64,000 nt of DNA from Variovorax paradoxus (GTDB taxonomy: Bacteria > Pseudomonadota > Gammaproteobacteria > Burkholderiales > Burkholderiaceae_C), in contig NZ_CP045644.1 of assembly GCF_009498455.1 (NCBI RefSeq), positions 2,545,001 through 2,609,000 of the forward strand. The letters are read 5' to 3'. Position numbers and translations under genes: made by a program. The notes below the pieces were generated by a model that saw only the letters and a list, made by a program, of their open reading frames with translations, was not told the DNA's origin and did no database searches. Positions 7,500 to 16,504 of this stretch are shown one piece after another. Positions within the stretch are counted from its first letter, which is position 1. Each line of letters begins with the position of its first letter.

Positions 7500-9536
7500 T
7501 CAATAAACAAGCTCCGCGCTCCCGTCGCATGTGAGTCGCCCGCCGACTTCCGTCTGAGCGAGATTGGCACCGAGCACGTCGCGGATCAAAGTGTTCACGA
7601 GAGGGTCGAGCAGCGGCGCGAGAACGCCGCCGACAACGTCCTGGAGGACGCCGATAACGGTGCCCAGGGTATTCGTCAGGGCGGTGAGCACGTTCTGCAG
7701 TCCTCCGTTGGGACTGCCCGTCGGCGTGATGACGCTCAGCATGTTGAGTCCGTCGAGCGTCGAAGTCAGGCTATTGATGATGTTCAGCGAAGTGACGGGG
7801 AGGAAGGGTGTTTCCTGTTCAAGGTCGGCAAGATCGGGCGGATTGACGAAGGTCTGCGATGCACCGGACTTGGCGACTGGCACGTCGGCCTTGAGGCCCA
7901 GGCCGCCACCGTAGAAGGCCTTGCGATGCGCCTCGTCGCACTCGACGGGGATCAGTCCGAGCAGCAGGCGCGTGCATTTGAGTAAACCGATGTCGATCAC
8001 GGGTACGGGAGCAACCGCAGGTGGCGCGTTCGAGGCGAACACCTTGCTCTTCGCATCGGCCATGGAGGTCCCCATCTTGCCGATTCGCAGTTGAGCGGCT
8101 GCGGTAGAGGTCTGTACCGACAGGGTCTTCGCGTCCGCCGGGCAACTGAAGTTGTTCACGCGCGATTCGCCGCCGCCCGCATCGAGATTGATGTCGAGAC
8201 GAATCGGGGCGGGTAGGATGTCCACGTCGGTGACATCCTTCGTACAGGCGATCACGCAACCCAGAACGTCGCTGAGAAGATCCAGCTTGAAGCTCAGCAG
8301 ATTGTTGAGAAGAGTGGTCACCGGCGACACCAGTGTTGTTACGGCATTGAGCAGGCTAGTTACCCCGTTCAACGCCGGCAGTTCCACGGAGATCAAGGTC
8401 CGGATCTGCGCGGTGCGCACGTAGATCTGGTTGGGCCCGGTCGGATCGAGCTTGGCCAGCCTCGGATCGCCGACGGCGGAAATCTGCGGAGGCTCGATGA
8501 CCTGGATGTTCGCCGTGACTGACAGCGCGCCGGGAACCGTGAGCGGGACGCTAGCGACCAGTGCGTTCTTGCCGTTCGCTACCTGGACCACGCCCTGTAG
8601 CAGCTGGAACAGCTGAAGATCGAGGTTCAGTCCCGCCGCATCCGATCCGGTCTGGACGCCGAGCAGATCGCCCAGCTTCACGACGGTCGGCGAGATCTCC
8701 GCGGCCGTCTGTATCAAGCCCAGTGCCTGGATGGCGGCAGTGGCAGTCGCCCCGCTTTTCTGCAGCGCGTTGATCATGGCCTGGATCAATACCCCGACAC
8801 TGACGTCGGTTTCCAGCACCTGGTCGTACTTCCCGGCCCCTATCCCCAGGTCGATGCCGAGCTGGTCGAGGAAGCTGAGCAGCTTGATGTTGGTGTTGAC
8901 GAGCCCCCGCCAGCCCGCGATATCGAGCGACAGCGAGCCGCCGAGCAGCCCGCCAAAGACGGCATTCAACAGGGACACCTGAGTCGGGTCGACTGTCAGC
9001 AGCGTGCTGCGTATCGTCAGTGACGCTAGGGGCTGCCGTTGAGCCGCAACTGCTTGAACACATATCGTCCGATTGCCTGCAAAGAAAGGAAGCAAAGTAG
9101 AAGACGGCGGCTTGATTCGCACGCGAAATGCGTTCTCTGGCGGGGCAAGGGGAGAAAAGTGGTCATCGGTGCCAGCAAAGCAGTCCGTGCTGACTGGCGT
9201 GACTTTCGTCGGGTCCCAGTGCCCGCATATTGCTTCTGTAAGAACAATGCCCGCGAAGTTCTTTACTGCGTTTGCGCGCGCGGCTAGCTCTGCAGAGTCG
9301 CATGCACTGGTTCCCCCTGGCTGCCCCAGCTTCTGCGCTCCAGCAAGGGCGGCGAGGTCTGCGGTTTTCTGAAGCTCTCGCTTCAGGTAGAACTGGTATC
9401 CCAGTTCCGCGCCCACAAGCGTGATCACGATGAGGCTTAGCGCGATGGCCGTATTGATGATGATCGACCCGCGCGCAAGCCGTCGCACGGGGGATCGAAT
9501 GGGGCGTGTCGGTGTCGTGTTCATGCCGAGAGCCAT
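7500..9536 (-). CDS. tadG: TadG-like Flp pilus assembly protein
   Basis: 678-residue protein with a TadE/TadG-type N-terminus: a basic stretch (RRLARGSIIINTA), one membrane helix (about residues 24-48) and the pseudopilin-like motif KRELQKTADLAALAGAQ. The rest is predicted periplasmic. It is rich in Leu, Val, Asn and Gly repeats with several Cys pairs, and long for the family. TadG proteins anchor or help assemble the Flp pilus in the envelope. Its ATG lies one base after the stop of the preceding tadE-like gene; a second ATG four codons in (9524) is an alternative. Assignment rests on the N-terminus and on locus position. Confidence 0.8.
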   Translation of the reverse strand: MALGMNTTPTRPIRSPVRRLARGSIIINTAIALSLIVITLVGAELGYQFYLKRELQKTADLAALAGAQKLGQPGGTSACDSAELAARANAVKNFAGIVLTEAICGHWDPTKVTPVSTDCFAGTDDHFSPLAPPENAFRVRIKPPSSTLLPFFAGNRTICVQAVAAQRQPLASLTIRSTLLTVDPTQVSLLNAVFGGLLGGSLSLDIAGWRGLVNTNIKLLSFLDQLGIDLGIGAGKYDQVLETDVSVGVLIQAMINALQKSGATATAAIQALGLIQTAAEISPTVVKLGDLLGVQTGSDAAGLNLDLQLFQLLQGVVQVANGKNALVASVPLTVPGALSVTANIQVIEPPQISAVGDPRLAKLDPTGPNQIYVRTAQIRTLISVELPALNGVTSLLNAVTTLVSPVTTLLNNLLSFKLDLLSDVLGCVIACTKDVTDVDILPAPIRLDINLDAGGGESRVNNFSCPADAKTLSVQTSTAAAQLRIGKMGTSMADAKSKVFASNAPPAVAPVPVIDIGLLKCTRLLLGLIPVECDEAHRKAFYGGGLGLKADVPVAKSGASQTFVNPPDLADLEQETPFLPVTSLNIINSLTSTLDGLNMLSVITPTGSPNGGLQNVLTALTNTLGTVIGVLQDVVGGVLAPLLDPLVNTLIRDVLGANLAQTEVGGRLTCDGSAELVY

Positions 9537-9537
9537 T

Positions 9538-10008
9538 TCATGAAGCCTTGAGCGCCACAGTTGCGCGGCTTTGCAACTTGGGCGGAACCCAACTGGTATC
9601 GAACAACGACACCAAAGGTAGGATGGGGTTGTCCCCGTAGCGATAGGTGACGGTCACTGCGCAACTTGCGTCAGTCGATGAGCATCCGGTGAGCGAGACG
9701 GAGGTCAGGTCTGAGGCGCTGCTTGGGCAGGTGAGCGGTGGCACAACCGAGCTTGCCAGCGAGTTGGAAACGGCTTGGCACACGCTGGCCAGCGACGGCG
9801 GTTGCGGCAGCAACCTGGCCGCCCGAGCCCCATCCTCTGCCGCACGCGAGATGGCTTGCTGCGTATAAAAAACTGCACCGAAGGTCACCACGCCGTACAT
9901 CGCAATGAACAGCAGCAAGAAGACAAAAGCGAACTCAATGGAGGCGATGCCGCGTTGACGTCGGCCTGCATGGGGGGGGCGCCGCGGCTGGGTGTTGAGG
10001 ACGAACAT
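9538..10008 (-). CDS. TadE/TadF-like minor pseudopilin (second copy)
   Basis: 156-residue TadE-family protein. A short basic leader ending RRQRG is followed by IASIEFAFVFLLLFIAMYGV, the hydrophobic segment of TadE-like pseudopilins with the conserved Glu, then AAEDGARAARL. The prepilin peptidase encoded in the same operon is expected to cut before the hydrophobic segment. The C-terminal part is a small periplasmic domain with four Cys in the middle. A clear ribosome binding site (GAGGT, about 7 bases before the ATG) supports the start. It sits between the other tadE-like gene and tadG, as expected for tadF. Confidence 0.82.
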   Translation of the reverse strand: MFVLNTQPRRPPHAGRRQRGIASIEFAFVFLLLFIAMYGVVTFGAVFYTQQAISRAAEDGARAARLLPQPPSLASVCQAVSNSLASSVVPPLTCPSSASDLTSVSLTGCSSTDASCAVTVTYRYGDNPILPLVSLFDTSWVPPKLQSRATVALKAS

Positions 10009-10013
10009 GGTTC

Positions 10014-10490
10014 TTACCTCAGTTCCAGCAGCATGCTTGCCTTGCCGGCGATCTGGTCGGGAACGGCAAAGCCCGGCAAGGGGGGCAACAGCGATCCAAG
10101 GTTCTCGGCTTCAACGACGACGTGGACCTGGCACCGTTGGCTCCATGCGGGGCCACAGCTGACTGCTGGACACAGCGGAACCCCCGCTGCGCCCTCTACC
10201 CGGCAGATGGAAACATCTGCCGGCAGTTTCACTTGAGGCATCCATTCGCTTCGAATTTTTGCGACATCCTGTGCGCGGAGTACGCGAGCGCCGAGATTGC
10301 TCTGGTACTGCAGCGCCGCCCGCGCCCCATCTTCCGCCGCGTTCTGCAACCCCAGCCGAAACGCGAACAGCATGCCGTAGCAGATGACCGCGTAGAGGAG
10401 AGTGAAAAAAATCAGGAACACCATGGCGAACTCGATCACATACACACCGCGCTGGCAGCGCGGCGAAGGGAGTGCATGGGTCGTCCGCAT
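10014..10490 (-). CDS. tadE: TadE-like minor pseudopilin (first copy)
   Basis: 158-residue TadE-family protein: leader RCQRG, hydrophobic segment VYVIEFAMVFLIFFTLLYAV with the conserved Glu, then LQNAAEDGARAAL. It closely parallels the next gene downstream, so the two probably arose by duplication and act as TadE and TadF. Four cysteines in the C-terminal half could form disulfides in the periplasm. Minor pseudopilins of this kind are needed for Flp pilus assembly in Aggregatibacter and Caulobacter. It lies 48 bases after the DUF3613 gene. Confidence 0.82.
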   Translation of the reverse strand: MRTTHALPSPRCQRGVYVIEFAMVFLIFFTLLYAVICYGMLFAFRLGLQNAAEDGARAALQYQSNLGARVLRAQDVAKIRSEWMPQVKLPADVSICRVEGAAGVPLCPAVSCGPAWSQRCQVHVVVEAENLGSLLPPLPGFAVPDQIAGKASMLLELR

Positions 10491-10538
10491 GGTGTGGTGT
10501 GCGCCGGCGCGATGTGTCGAGAGCGGCTGTGTCTCGTC

Positions 10539-10967
10539 TTACTTGCTGCCGCCGCCGGTCGACGTCTTGACCGTCGAACTCATGTGCTCTGGAATGGGAT
10601 GCTCGAAGCTCTTCAGATAGCGCTCGTAGCTGCGGCTGGCGACACTTCCCGCGATAGGTCGGGGTGTATTCGACGCGATCTCTCCGCTTCGCTGCCAAGC
10701 GAAAAGGTTTGACGTCGCATCGCCAACCTGAAGCGGGAGGCTGTAGGTTTCTTCTTCCTCTGCCACAACGGCCGGGGCCTCCATGGCCGGCTTCGCAGCG
10801 GCGGCGGCAGGATCCGCGGCCGGTGCTGTGGTGCTGCTGGTGCCGCCCTGCGCGGGATTTGAACTGACGGTCTGCGCAGAGGCTGCCGTCGTCACGAAGA
10901 AAAAGGCCGCGGCTAGCGCGCAGGCGGGCAGCGTGGAGAACCGGTGGGCAAGCTCGTTGTTGTTCAT
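10539..10967 (-). CDS. DUF3613 family protein of the Tad locus
   Basis: 142-residue exported protein: signal peptide to about residue 31 (AASA-Q), then a low-complexity Ala/Pro/Thr-rich stretch (about 35-70). A short conserved block follows, with LQVGDATSNLFAWQRSGEIAS and RPIAGSVASRSYERYLKSFEHPIP. This pattern is the DUF3613 family, found almost only in Tad loci of Burkholderiales. Function is unknown; a periplasmic or outer-membrane assembly factor is likely. The start overlaps the stop of tadD (ATGA), so translation is probably coupled. Confidence 0.75.
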   Translation of the reverse strand: MNNNELAHRFSTLPACALAAAFFFVTTAASAQTVSSNPAQGGTSSTTAPAADPAAAAAKPAMEAPAVVAEEEETYSLPLQVGDATSNLFAWQRSGEIASNTPRPIAGSVASRSYERYLKSFEHPIPEHMSSTVKTSTGGGSK

Positions 10968-11890
10968 GGTGTCCCTCGTGGTGAAGTCGGGTTCGGTGAA
11001 AGACGTGCGTCTGCGGCCGAGGCGGACGGGTTCAACTGGGCGGCGGTGCGCACGCCACCCATTCCAGCCCAGCGGGTGGGCTTGAGTGCGAGCGGCAAGG
11101 GTGCCGTCGGCTCATCGCGCTGCAGCGTTGCGGACGCAGGGGCCGAGGCGGCCGAGCTGCCTGCGGCGGCGCGCATCTGCAACGCAGCTGCGCGCACGGC
11201 TGCGCGCGTGGCTTCGGGCATGCGGTTCGCATCCATCAGGGCCGTGGCTTGTTCGGGCTGATGCGTGGCCTCGAGGTAGAGCGCCACGTTGGCCTGTGCC
11301 TGCTTGCTGTCGGGCTGCAATTGCAGGGCCTGCATCAGGGGCAGCCGTGCTTCCTCAAGCTGGCCGGCGCGCAGGCTCGCATAACCCAGATCGCTCAGCA
11401 GCAACGCATCCGTCGGCGTTCGGCGCTGTGCCTGCTTGAACAATTGCACTGCCTCTGCGTAGTGGCCGCGTGCACCGGCTAGCAGGCCCAACCCCCTGTA
11501 GCCCGCGCTCTCCTGCGGCGTGTTCAGCAAGCGTTTGTAGGCGGCTTCGGCAGGCTCAGCTTGGCCAGTCTGGCGCAGCGCGTCGGCGCGTACACGGGTG
11601 GAGTCGGGCGTGATGCCCCAGCGCTGCTCCAGGGCGTCGATGTGCGCAAGCGACGCGAACCACAGGCCCTGTTGCTGCATCTGGCCGACGACCTTGAGAT
11701 AGGTCGCCTGAGTGTCGATATTGGCGCCAGTCTTCATTTCGCTGGCGGCCTCGAAGGCTTGCCGCTGCTGGGCGTCTTCGCCGGCGGCATAGTGGTCCTT
11801 GGTGGCTGCACAGCCGGAAACTGCGAGAACCAACCCCGCGGTCACGGAGGTCCATGCGACGCGTACAAGTGGATTGAAGGTTGCTTTCAT
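10964..11890 (-). CDS. tadD: TadD, TPR lipoprotein of Flp pilus assembly
   Basis: 308-residue lipoprotein: signal sequence with lipobox VSGC (Cys about residue 28), then tetratricopeptide repeats across about 70-220 (for example LLSDLGYASLRAGQLEEARLPL and AQANVALYLEATHQPEQA). The C-terminal tail is Ala/Pro/Ser-rich. TadD-type proteins act as pilotins or scaffolds for the secretin or pilus. Both ends overlap neighbours by ATGA (tadC before it, DUF3613 gene after it), showing tight operon coupling. Lipoprotein TPR plus locus position makes the call firm. Confidence 0.85.
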   Translation of the reverse strand: MKATFNPLVRVAWTSVTAGLVLAVSGCAATKDHYAAGEDAQQRQAFEAASEMKTGANIDTQATYLKVVGQMQQQGLWFASLAHIDALEQRWGITPDSTRVRADALRQTGQAEPAEAAYKRLLNTPQESAGYRGLGLLAGARGHYAEAVQLFKQAQRRTPTDALLLSDLGYASLRAGQLEEARLPLMQALQLQPDSKQAQANVALYLEATHQPEQATALMDANRMPEATRAAVRAAALQMRAAAGSSAASAPASATLQRDEPTAPLPLALKPTRWAGMGGVRTAAQLNPSASAADARLSPNPTSPRGTP

Positions 11891-12846
11891 TTACCGACGT
11901 TCCCCAAAGCACGAATGATGGCCATAACACCAGGGCCCGCCGTCACTATCACCAGTGCGGGAAGCAGCGTGGTGACCATGACCGCTGTCATCTTTACCGT
12001 GATCTTTCCGATGCGTTCCTTCATTTCCGAGCGACGATGCTCGCGAAGGCGATCGCTGAAAGCCCGCAGCGGCTCCTGGACCGCGCCGCCATGGCGGTCG
12101 ACCTGCACCAGCAGTGCAACTAGGCTGCCCAGGTTTTCGTTCTTATGCAGCGTGGCGAGGCGGTGCAGCGAATGTTCTCGGGTGCGGCCTTGGGCGTATT
12201 GCCGATTGGCTAACGTCAATTCGTGCCCCAGAACGCGCAGTACATGTGAGAAGTCACTCGCCATGACCTGCAAACCCTGGTCCAGGCTCATCCCGACGCC
12301 TTGCAGCAACTTCAAGAGATCCACGAAGAGTGGCAGTTCTCTAGCGACTTGCGTTCGTCGACCCGCGGCGATTCGGCCCAGCACCCATTTCGGCCCCATG
12401 AAACCGATCACGAAGAGGACGGCAAGCACGAGGATGACGGTGCTTTGCTTGTGCCCTCCGCTCCAGAAAGCAAACGCCAGCAAGGGCAGCAAGATCGCCA
12501 GCAGCACGCGCGTGACGAGAAATATCAACTGAGCACGCTGGGAAGGCAGCCCGCATTGATCAATAAGGTTGCGGTCTTCGTCGGCAACGAAGGCCCGTCC
12601 GAGGCGCGAATCCAGCCAGTGGAATGGCAACTCGACGTCGGGCTTGTACGGTCCTCCGAACGCCGTGTCGACTTCGGTGGTGCCCGTGGCCGCAGCCACT
12701 GTGCCTTGGTGAATCGCCTTGCCGATCGCCTGGCCGCTGCGTGCACGGCGCAGCTCCGACGCAATCAACGTCCCGGCCGCCACGAGCAGCCCGAGCGCCA
12801 GCAGCCCCAGGCTGATGGCCGTCAATACGTTGGTTGTCAGCATCAT
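11887..12846 (-). CDS. tadC: TadC, inner-membrane platform protein
   Basis: 319-residue membrane protein with the T2SSF (GspF-like) domain. The N-terminal helix is about residues 8-28, a pair of helices lies near 115-150, the cytoplasmic T2SSF helices are about 160-275 (FVDLLKLLQGVGMSLDQGLQ, then RMxE-like ERIGKITVKMTAVMV) and a C-terminal helix follows. With TadB it forms the inner-membrane platform on which the TadA ATPase acts. Stop and start overlap both neighbours. Length is typical. Confidence 0.88.
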   Translation of the reverse strand: MMLTTNVLTAISLGLLALGLLVAAGTLIASELRRARSGQAIGKAIHQGTVAAATGTTEVDTAFGGPYKPDVELPFHWLDSRLGRAFVADEDRNLIDQCGLPSQRAQLIFLVTRVLLAILLPLLAFAFWSGGHKQSTVILVLAVLFVIGFMGPKWVLGRIAAGRRTQVARELPLFVDLLKLLQGVGMSLDQGLQVMASDFSHVLRVLGHELTLANRQYAQGRTREHSLHRLATLHKNENLGSLVALLVQVDRHGGAVQEPLRAFSDRLREHRRSEMKERIGKITVKMTAVMVTTLLPALVIVTAGPGVMAIIRALGNVGK

Positions 12847-13856
12847 GCGATCCTCGCAAGCCGGTACAGCAGCAGGCCGCCCAATGCCTGAAGTCCAACG
12901 CCCGTGAGGACGAGCATCCGGCCGCTGTCATCGTTCCACATCCCCAGGAAGTAGCCGGGGTTTTTCATGATCATGAAGGCGCACACCGCGATTGGAAGCA
13001 GACCGAGAATCCAGGCCGACAGCCGCGTCTCCGACGACATCGCCACCAGCTCGTGCTCGGCTTGTTCGCGATCGCGCATGAAGTTGCTCACGCGCTCGAG
13101 CAACAGGTCGGCGCGTCCGCCGTAGCGCACGCCCAGCCCGAGGATCGCGGCCAGAAGAAACATCTCCTCGACGCGCACGGTGGTGGCGGTCTGGTGCAGT
13201 GCCTTGTCCAGGTCCACGCCCGCACGCACCAAGGAGGCTGAGCGTTCCAGATGGCCGCGCAGCGGCTCCTGCGTGCTGCCGATGGCAAGCTGGAAGGCGG
13301 CCTGCGTCGAATTGCCGATGGTGATCAGGCGAACCATGGCGTCGATGTACCCGGGCAATTGGCTCACCAGCTTGCGACGCATCTTTTGCAACCGAAGCCA
13401 GACGCCGAAAGTGCCGGCCAGCGCGAGCAGCACCAGCGCGGCGAACGCGGCGAGCCAGCCACCGAACAAGCCGGCGACGAGCGATAGCGCCGCAATGGCG
13501 ACCAAGCCGAGAGCGAGCAATCTAGCTTCGACCACACCCACCAGCCAGCCGGGCAACGCCCGGTCAAGCCAGCGCTTGGGCCGAGCGGCCGCTGCGGCCG
13601 TGGCCTCGGTCTCGAGCCAGGGGTCGGTGGTCAGGCCGGAGACGCCGCTGCCCATCGGCTCGGCCTCCCGCGCGGGCGGCATCGCGGAGAAGGTCGCTGG
13701 TGCCGATGCGGCCGTTCCCGCTCGGATCTGTTGGTCGAGATGCCGCCCCACGGTGAGTTGTGTCTGGCGCTTCTTTGCCCATTGCCACAGGAACAGCCCG
13801 CACGCCGCCAGCAGCAGCGCGGCCACTGCAACGCCGAGCAGCACGACCTCACGCAC
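12843..13856 (-). CDS. tadB: TadB, inner-membrane platform protein
   Basis: 337-residue T2SSF-family membrane protein, the partner of TadC. The start is GTG 13856, preceded by GGGAG at good spacing and overlapping the end of tadA by 8 bases; an upstream in-frame ATG would read through tadA and is not credible. An N-terminal helix (VVLLGVAVAALLLAACGLFL), a cytoplasmic linker and a helix pair near 125-170 precede the T2SSF core (LPGYIDAMVRLITIGNSTQA near residue 205). A C-terminal helix ends the protein. It would form the assembly platform for the Flp pilus. Confidence 0.88.
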   Translation of the reverse strand: MREVVLLGVAVAALLLAACGLFLWQWAKKRQTQLTVGRHLDQQIRAGTAASAPATFSAMPPAREAEPMGSGVSGLTTDPWLETEATAAAAARPKRWLDRALPGWLVGVVEARLLALGLVAIAALSLVAGLFGGWLAAFAALVLLALAGTFGVWLRLQKMRRKLVSQLPGYIDAMVRLITIGNSTQAAFQLAIGSTQEPLRGHLERSASLVRAGVDLDKALHQTATTVRVEEMFLLAAILGLGVRYGGRADLLLERVSNFMRDREQAEHELVAMSSETRLSAWILGLLPIAVCAFMIMKNPGYFLGMWNDDSGRMLVLTGVGLQALGGLLLYRLARIA

Positions 13857-15165
13857 GGGGCTCTCCCTGCTGCGAGCGTGCGAGCGACTGGCGGAACCGC
13901 GTGATCTTCGGCGAGTGCGGCGCGATGCCCAGCGACACCCAGCGGTCGCGCTCCTCGCCGTCGGGCGAAACAACCGGCTCATAGCGATACAGCTCCTGCA
14001 TCGCCACCACGTTGTCGTTCACTCCCGTCACTTCGCTCAGCGAGATGATGCGGCGCTGACCGTTCGACATCCGTCCGATCTGCACGATGAAGTCGATGGC
14101 GCTGGCAATCTGGCGTCGCAGGCTCACTTCGCTGCCTTGATAGCCGGCAAAGCCCGCCAGCATTTCAAGGCGATAGAGGCACTCACGCGGCGAGCTGGCG
14201 TGGATCGTTCCCATCGAGCCTTCGTGGCCAGTGTTCATGGCCTGCAGCATCTCGATGACCTCCGCGCCGCGCACCTCGCCCACGATGATCCGGTCGGGTC
14301 GCATGCGCAGGCTGTTGCGCAGCAGGTCGCGAATCGACACCACGCCTGTACCGTCGAAGCCTCCGGGGCGGCTTTCGAGCCTCACCACGTGGCTGGTGCT
14401 CAGCGAGAGTTCGGCCGTGTCTTCGATGGTGATCACGCGCTCGCGCGAGGGAATGAAGCTGGCCAGCGCGTTGAGCAGCGATGTCTTGCCCGAGCTGGTG
14501 CCGCCGCTCACGAGCACGTTGCACCGTGCGCGCACGGCAATCTCGAGCAGCTGCGCCATGCCGGCATCGAAGGTGCCAAGCTTCACCAAGTCTGCGGGAG
14601 TCAGGGGCTCCTTGCGGAACTTTCGGATCGAAACGGAGAGTCCGTCAATCGCCAGCGGTTCGATGATCACGTTGATTCGGCCGCCATCGGGCAACCGTGC
14701 ATCGACCATCGGGTTGGCCTCGTCAAGCCGGCGCCCCAGCGGAGCCAGGATGCGCCGCACGATCCGCATCACGTGCTCGGAATCGGCAAAGCGCAGCGTC
14801 TCGCGCTCCAGCATGCCGTGGCGCGACACATAGACGTTCTGGTAGCCGTTGATCAGGATGTCTTCGACCGCCGGATCGTTCAACAGATCCTCAAGGGGGC
14901 CGAAGCCGGCCAGTTCCTTGGTCAGCGCATTGGAGATGAGCTGCATCTCGCGGTCGTTGATCGGCACGCGGCGCAAGCGTACGAAGCTGTCGACCTCCAG
15001 TTCGACGAACTGCTGGATCGACGCACGCGACCAGCGGCCGAACTCCGCACCCAGCTCTTCGATGCGGCTCAGCAGATGATCGTGCGTCCAGCTCTTGATG
15101 TCCTGGAACTGCTGGGAGTTGATGAACGCCTGGTCGTCGTCGGCAAATTCGATATCGGTGGACAT
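13849..15165 (-). CDS. tadA: TadA/CpaF, Flp pilus assembly ATPase
   Basis: 438-residue secretion ATPase of the GspE/VirB11 superfamily, CpaF branch. Walker A GGTSSGKT (221-228), the Asp box VITIEDTAEL, Walker B RIIVGEVRG (about 292-300) and the His box GHEGSMGTIHA (313-323) are all intact. It drives assembly, and possibly retraction, of the Flp pilus from the cytoplasmic face. Length and motif order match the family. It lies 7 bases after the tadZ stop and overlaps tadB by 8 bases. Confidence 0.93.
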   Translation of the reverse strand: MSTDIEFADDDQAFINSQQFQDIKSWTHDHLLSRIEELGAEFGRWSRASIQQFVELEVDSFVRLRRVPINDREMQLISNALTKELAGFGPLEDLLNDPAVEDILINGYQNVYVSRHGMLERETLRFADSEHVMRIVRRILAPLGRRLDEANPMVDARLPDGGRINVIIEPLAIDGLSVSIRKFRKEPLTPADLVKLGTFDAGMAQLLEIAVRARCNVLVSGGTSSGKTSLLNALASFIPSRERVITIEDTAELSLSTSHVVRLESRPGGFDGTGVVSIRDLLRNSLRMRPDRIIVGEVRGAEVIEMLQAMNTGHEGSMGTIHASSPRECLYRLEMLAGFAGYQGSEVSLRRQIASAIDFIVQIGRMSNGQRRIISLSEVTGVNDNVVAMQELYRYEPVVSPDGEERDRWVSLGIAPHSPKITRFRQSLARSQQGEPRA

Positions 15166-15172
15166 GGGCTGT

Positions 15173-16504
15173 TCAACCTTGGGTAGAGCTCTTCCGGAGG
15201 CCGGTGATCTTCGACATCAGCGTCGAGGTCCAGCGCGTGGCCCCGGCTGGCGCCGGCACCGAGCCTGTCGTGCACTCCTCGTGCAGGCTGCGCGCGAGGC
15301 CGACCACGGCTTGCGAATAGGGGTCGTTGCGTGCAATGCGCACCAGCATCTCGCCGCGGCTTGCGGCGCCGAGCAATGGGGCGCTGCGCGCTGGCAACAC
15401 GTGGCGAAGCGGCAGTTCGAGCCGCTCAGCGATGTCCTTGGCCGACAGCCCCACATGGCTGTCGAACTTGTTGACCACGAGCGACAGCTGATTGGTCTCG
15501 ATGCCGCGCGTACGCAACTCCTTGAGCATGGTCGCTGTGGACACGATGGCGCCGATGCTCTGGTCGCACACGACCCAGGAACGCTGGGCTTCTTTCACTG
15601 TCTGCGCCACGAAGTCGATGGTCGAGAAGCCACCGAGGTCGGCAATCTGGTAGTCGAAGAAGTCGCCCAGCCGCTTGATCAGTGCGACCGAGTCGGCGTG
15701 CGAGATCTCGCGCACCTGGGCGAGGCTTGCCGGTAACGGCAACACGGCGATGCCGCTGGCGTGATGCGCGAGGGCGGTGTGCAGCAATGTCTGGTCGAGA
15801 CGGCGCAGGTTGCGCACGCCGTCGACGAAGCTGAAGCTGCTCTGCGTGTCGAGGTAGAGCAGGCCGTCGCGTGCAGGCAGGCCCAGGTCGAGCAGGGCCA
15901 CACCGTGTCGCGCGCTGCGACCCGAGGCCTTTGCTGCCGCTTGCGTCGGCAGTGCCAGTTGGTCTTGGAGCACGGTCGACAAGCTGGCCGCAAGCGTGGT
16001 CACGCCGATGCCCGGCCGAGCACCGAGCAGCGCGATGGTGTTTCCGCGCGTGCCGCTCGACAGAGTGCTGCGGCGGTCGAGCAGCTTGCGCAGCGTATTG
16101 GCCGCATCGGTCTGCGGTGCGGCCATGTCGATGAAATCGTCCACACCGGCACGCAGCGCGGCGAGCATCGAAGCCGGTTCGGCCGAGACGCCCGTTGCCA
16201 ACACCGGCAGCTCGGGCCAGTCGCGCTTGAGGTGTTGATGCAGCTCGCTCGCCGCCTGGGCGTGGTCGCCGGAGAAGTCGAGAAAGACGGCTGCGGGGCT
16301 GAGCAGGGCGATGCGCTCGCCGACCAGCTTGGTGTCGGGCGGGAGAACCACCACGGCGCCCTGCCTGCCGAGCGCATCGGTCAACCAGGTGATGTGGCCG
16401 TCGTGAGGCGAGGCGAAGAGATAGGTCTCTGCGCCAGTCTCTGGAAGCGGATCGCGTGGAGCATTCATGGCGTCGGCCACAGGTCGTGAATGGCTGGTGT
16501 CCAT
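15173..16504 (-). CDS. tadZ: TadZ/CpaE, pilus-localising ParA-like protein
   Basis: 443-residue protein. Residues about 25-145 form a receiver-like N-terminal domain (FLDFSGDHAQA, AGVDDFIDMAAP). Residues about 152-410 are a MinD/ParA-like domain. The P-loop reads GARPGIGVTT (161-170) with no Walker lysine, the atypical form known for TadZ proteins, so ATP binding or hydrolysis may be weak. TadZ places the pilus machine at the pole or at foci. The start overlaps the end of the secretin gene as TGATG; an internal ATG 12 codons later (16468) is an alternative. Confidence 0.87.
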   Translation of the reverse strand: MDTSHSRPVADAMNAPRDPLPETGAETYLFASPHDGHITWLTDALGRQGAVVVLPPDTKLVGERIALLSPAAVFLDFSGDHAQAASELHQHLKRDWPELPVLATGVSAEPASMLAALRAGVDDFIDMAAPQTDAANTLRKLLDRRSTLSSGTRGNTIALLGARPGIGVTTLAASLSTVLQDQLALPTQAAAKASGRSARHGVALLDLGLPARDGLLYLDTQSSFSFVDGVRNLRRLDQTLLHTALAHHASGIAVLPLPASLAQVREISHADSVALIKRLGDFFDYQIADLGGFSTIDFVAQTVKEAQRSWVVCDQSIGAIVSTATMLKELRTRGIETNQLSLVVNKFDSHVGLSAKDIAERLELPLRHVLPARSAPLLGAASRGEMLVRIARNDPYSQAVVGLARSLHEECTTGSVPAPAGATRWTSTLMSKITGLRKSSTQG

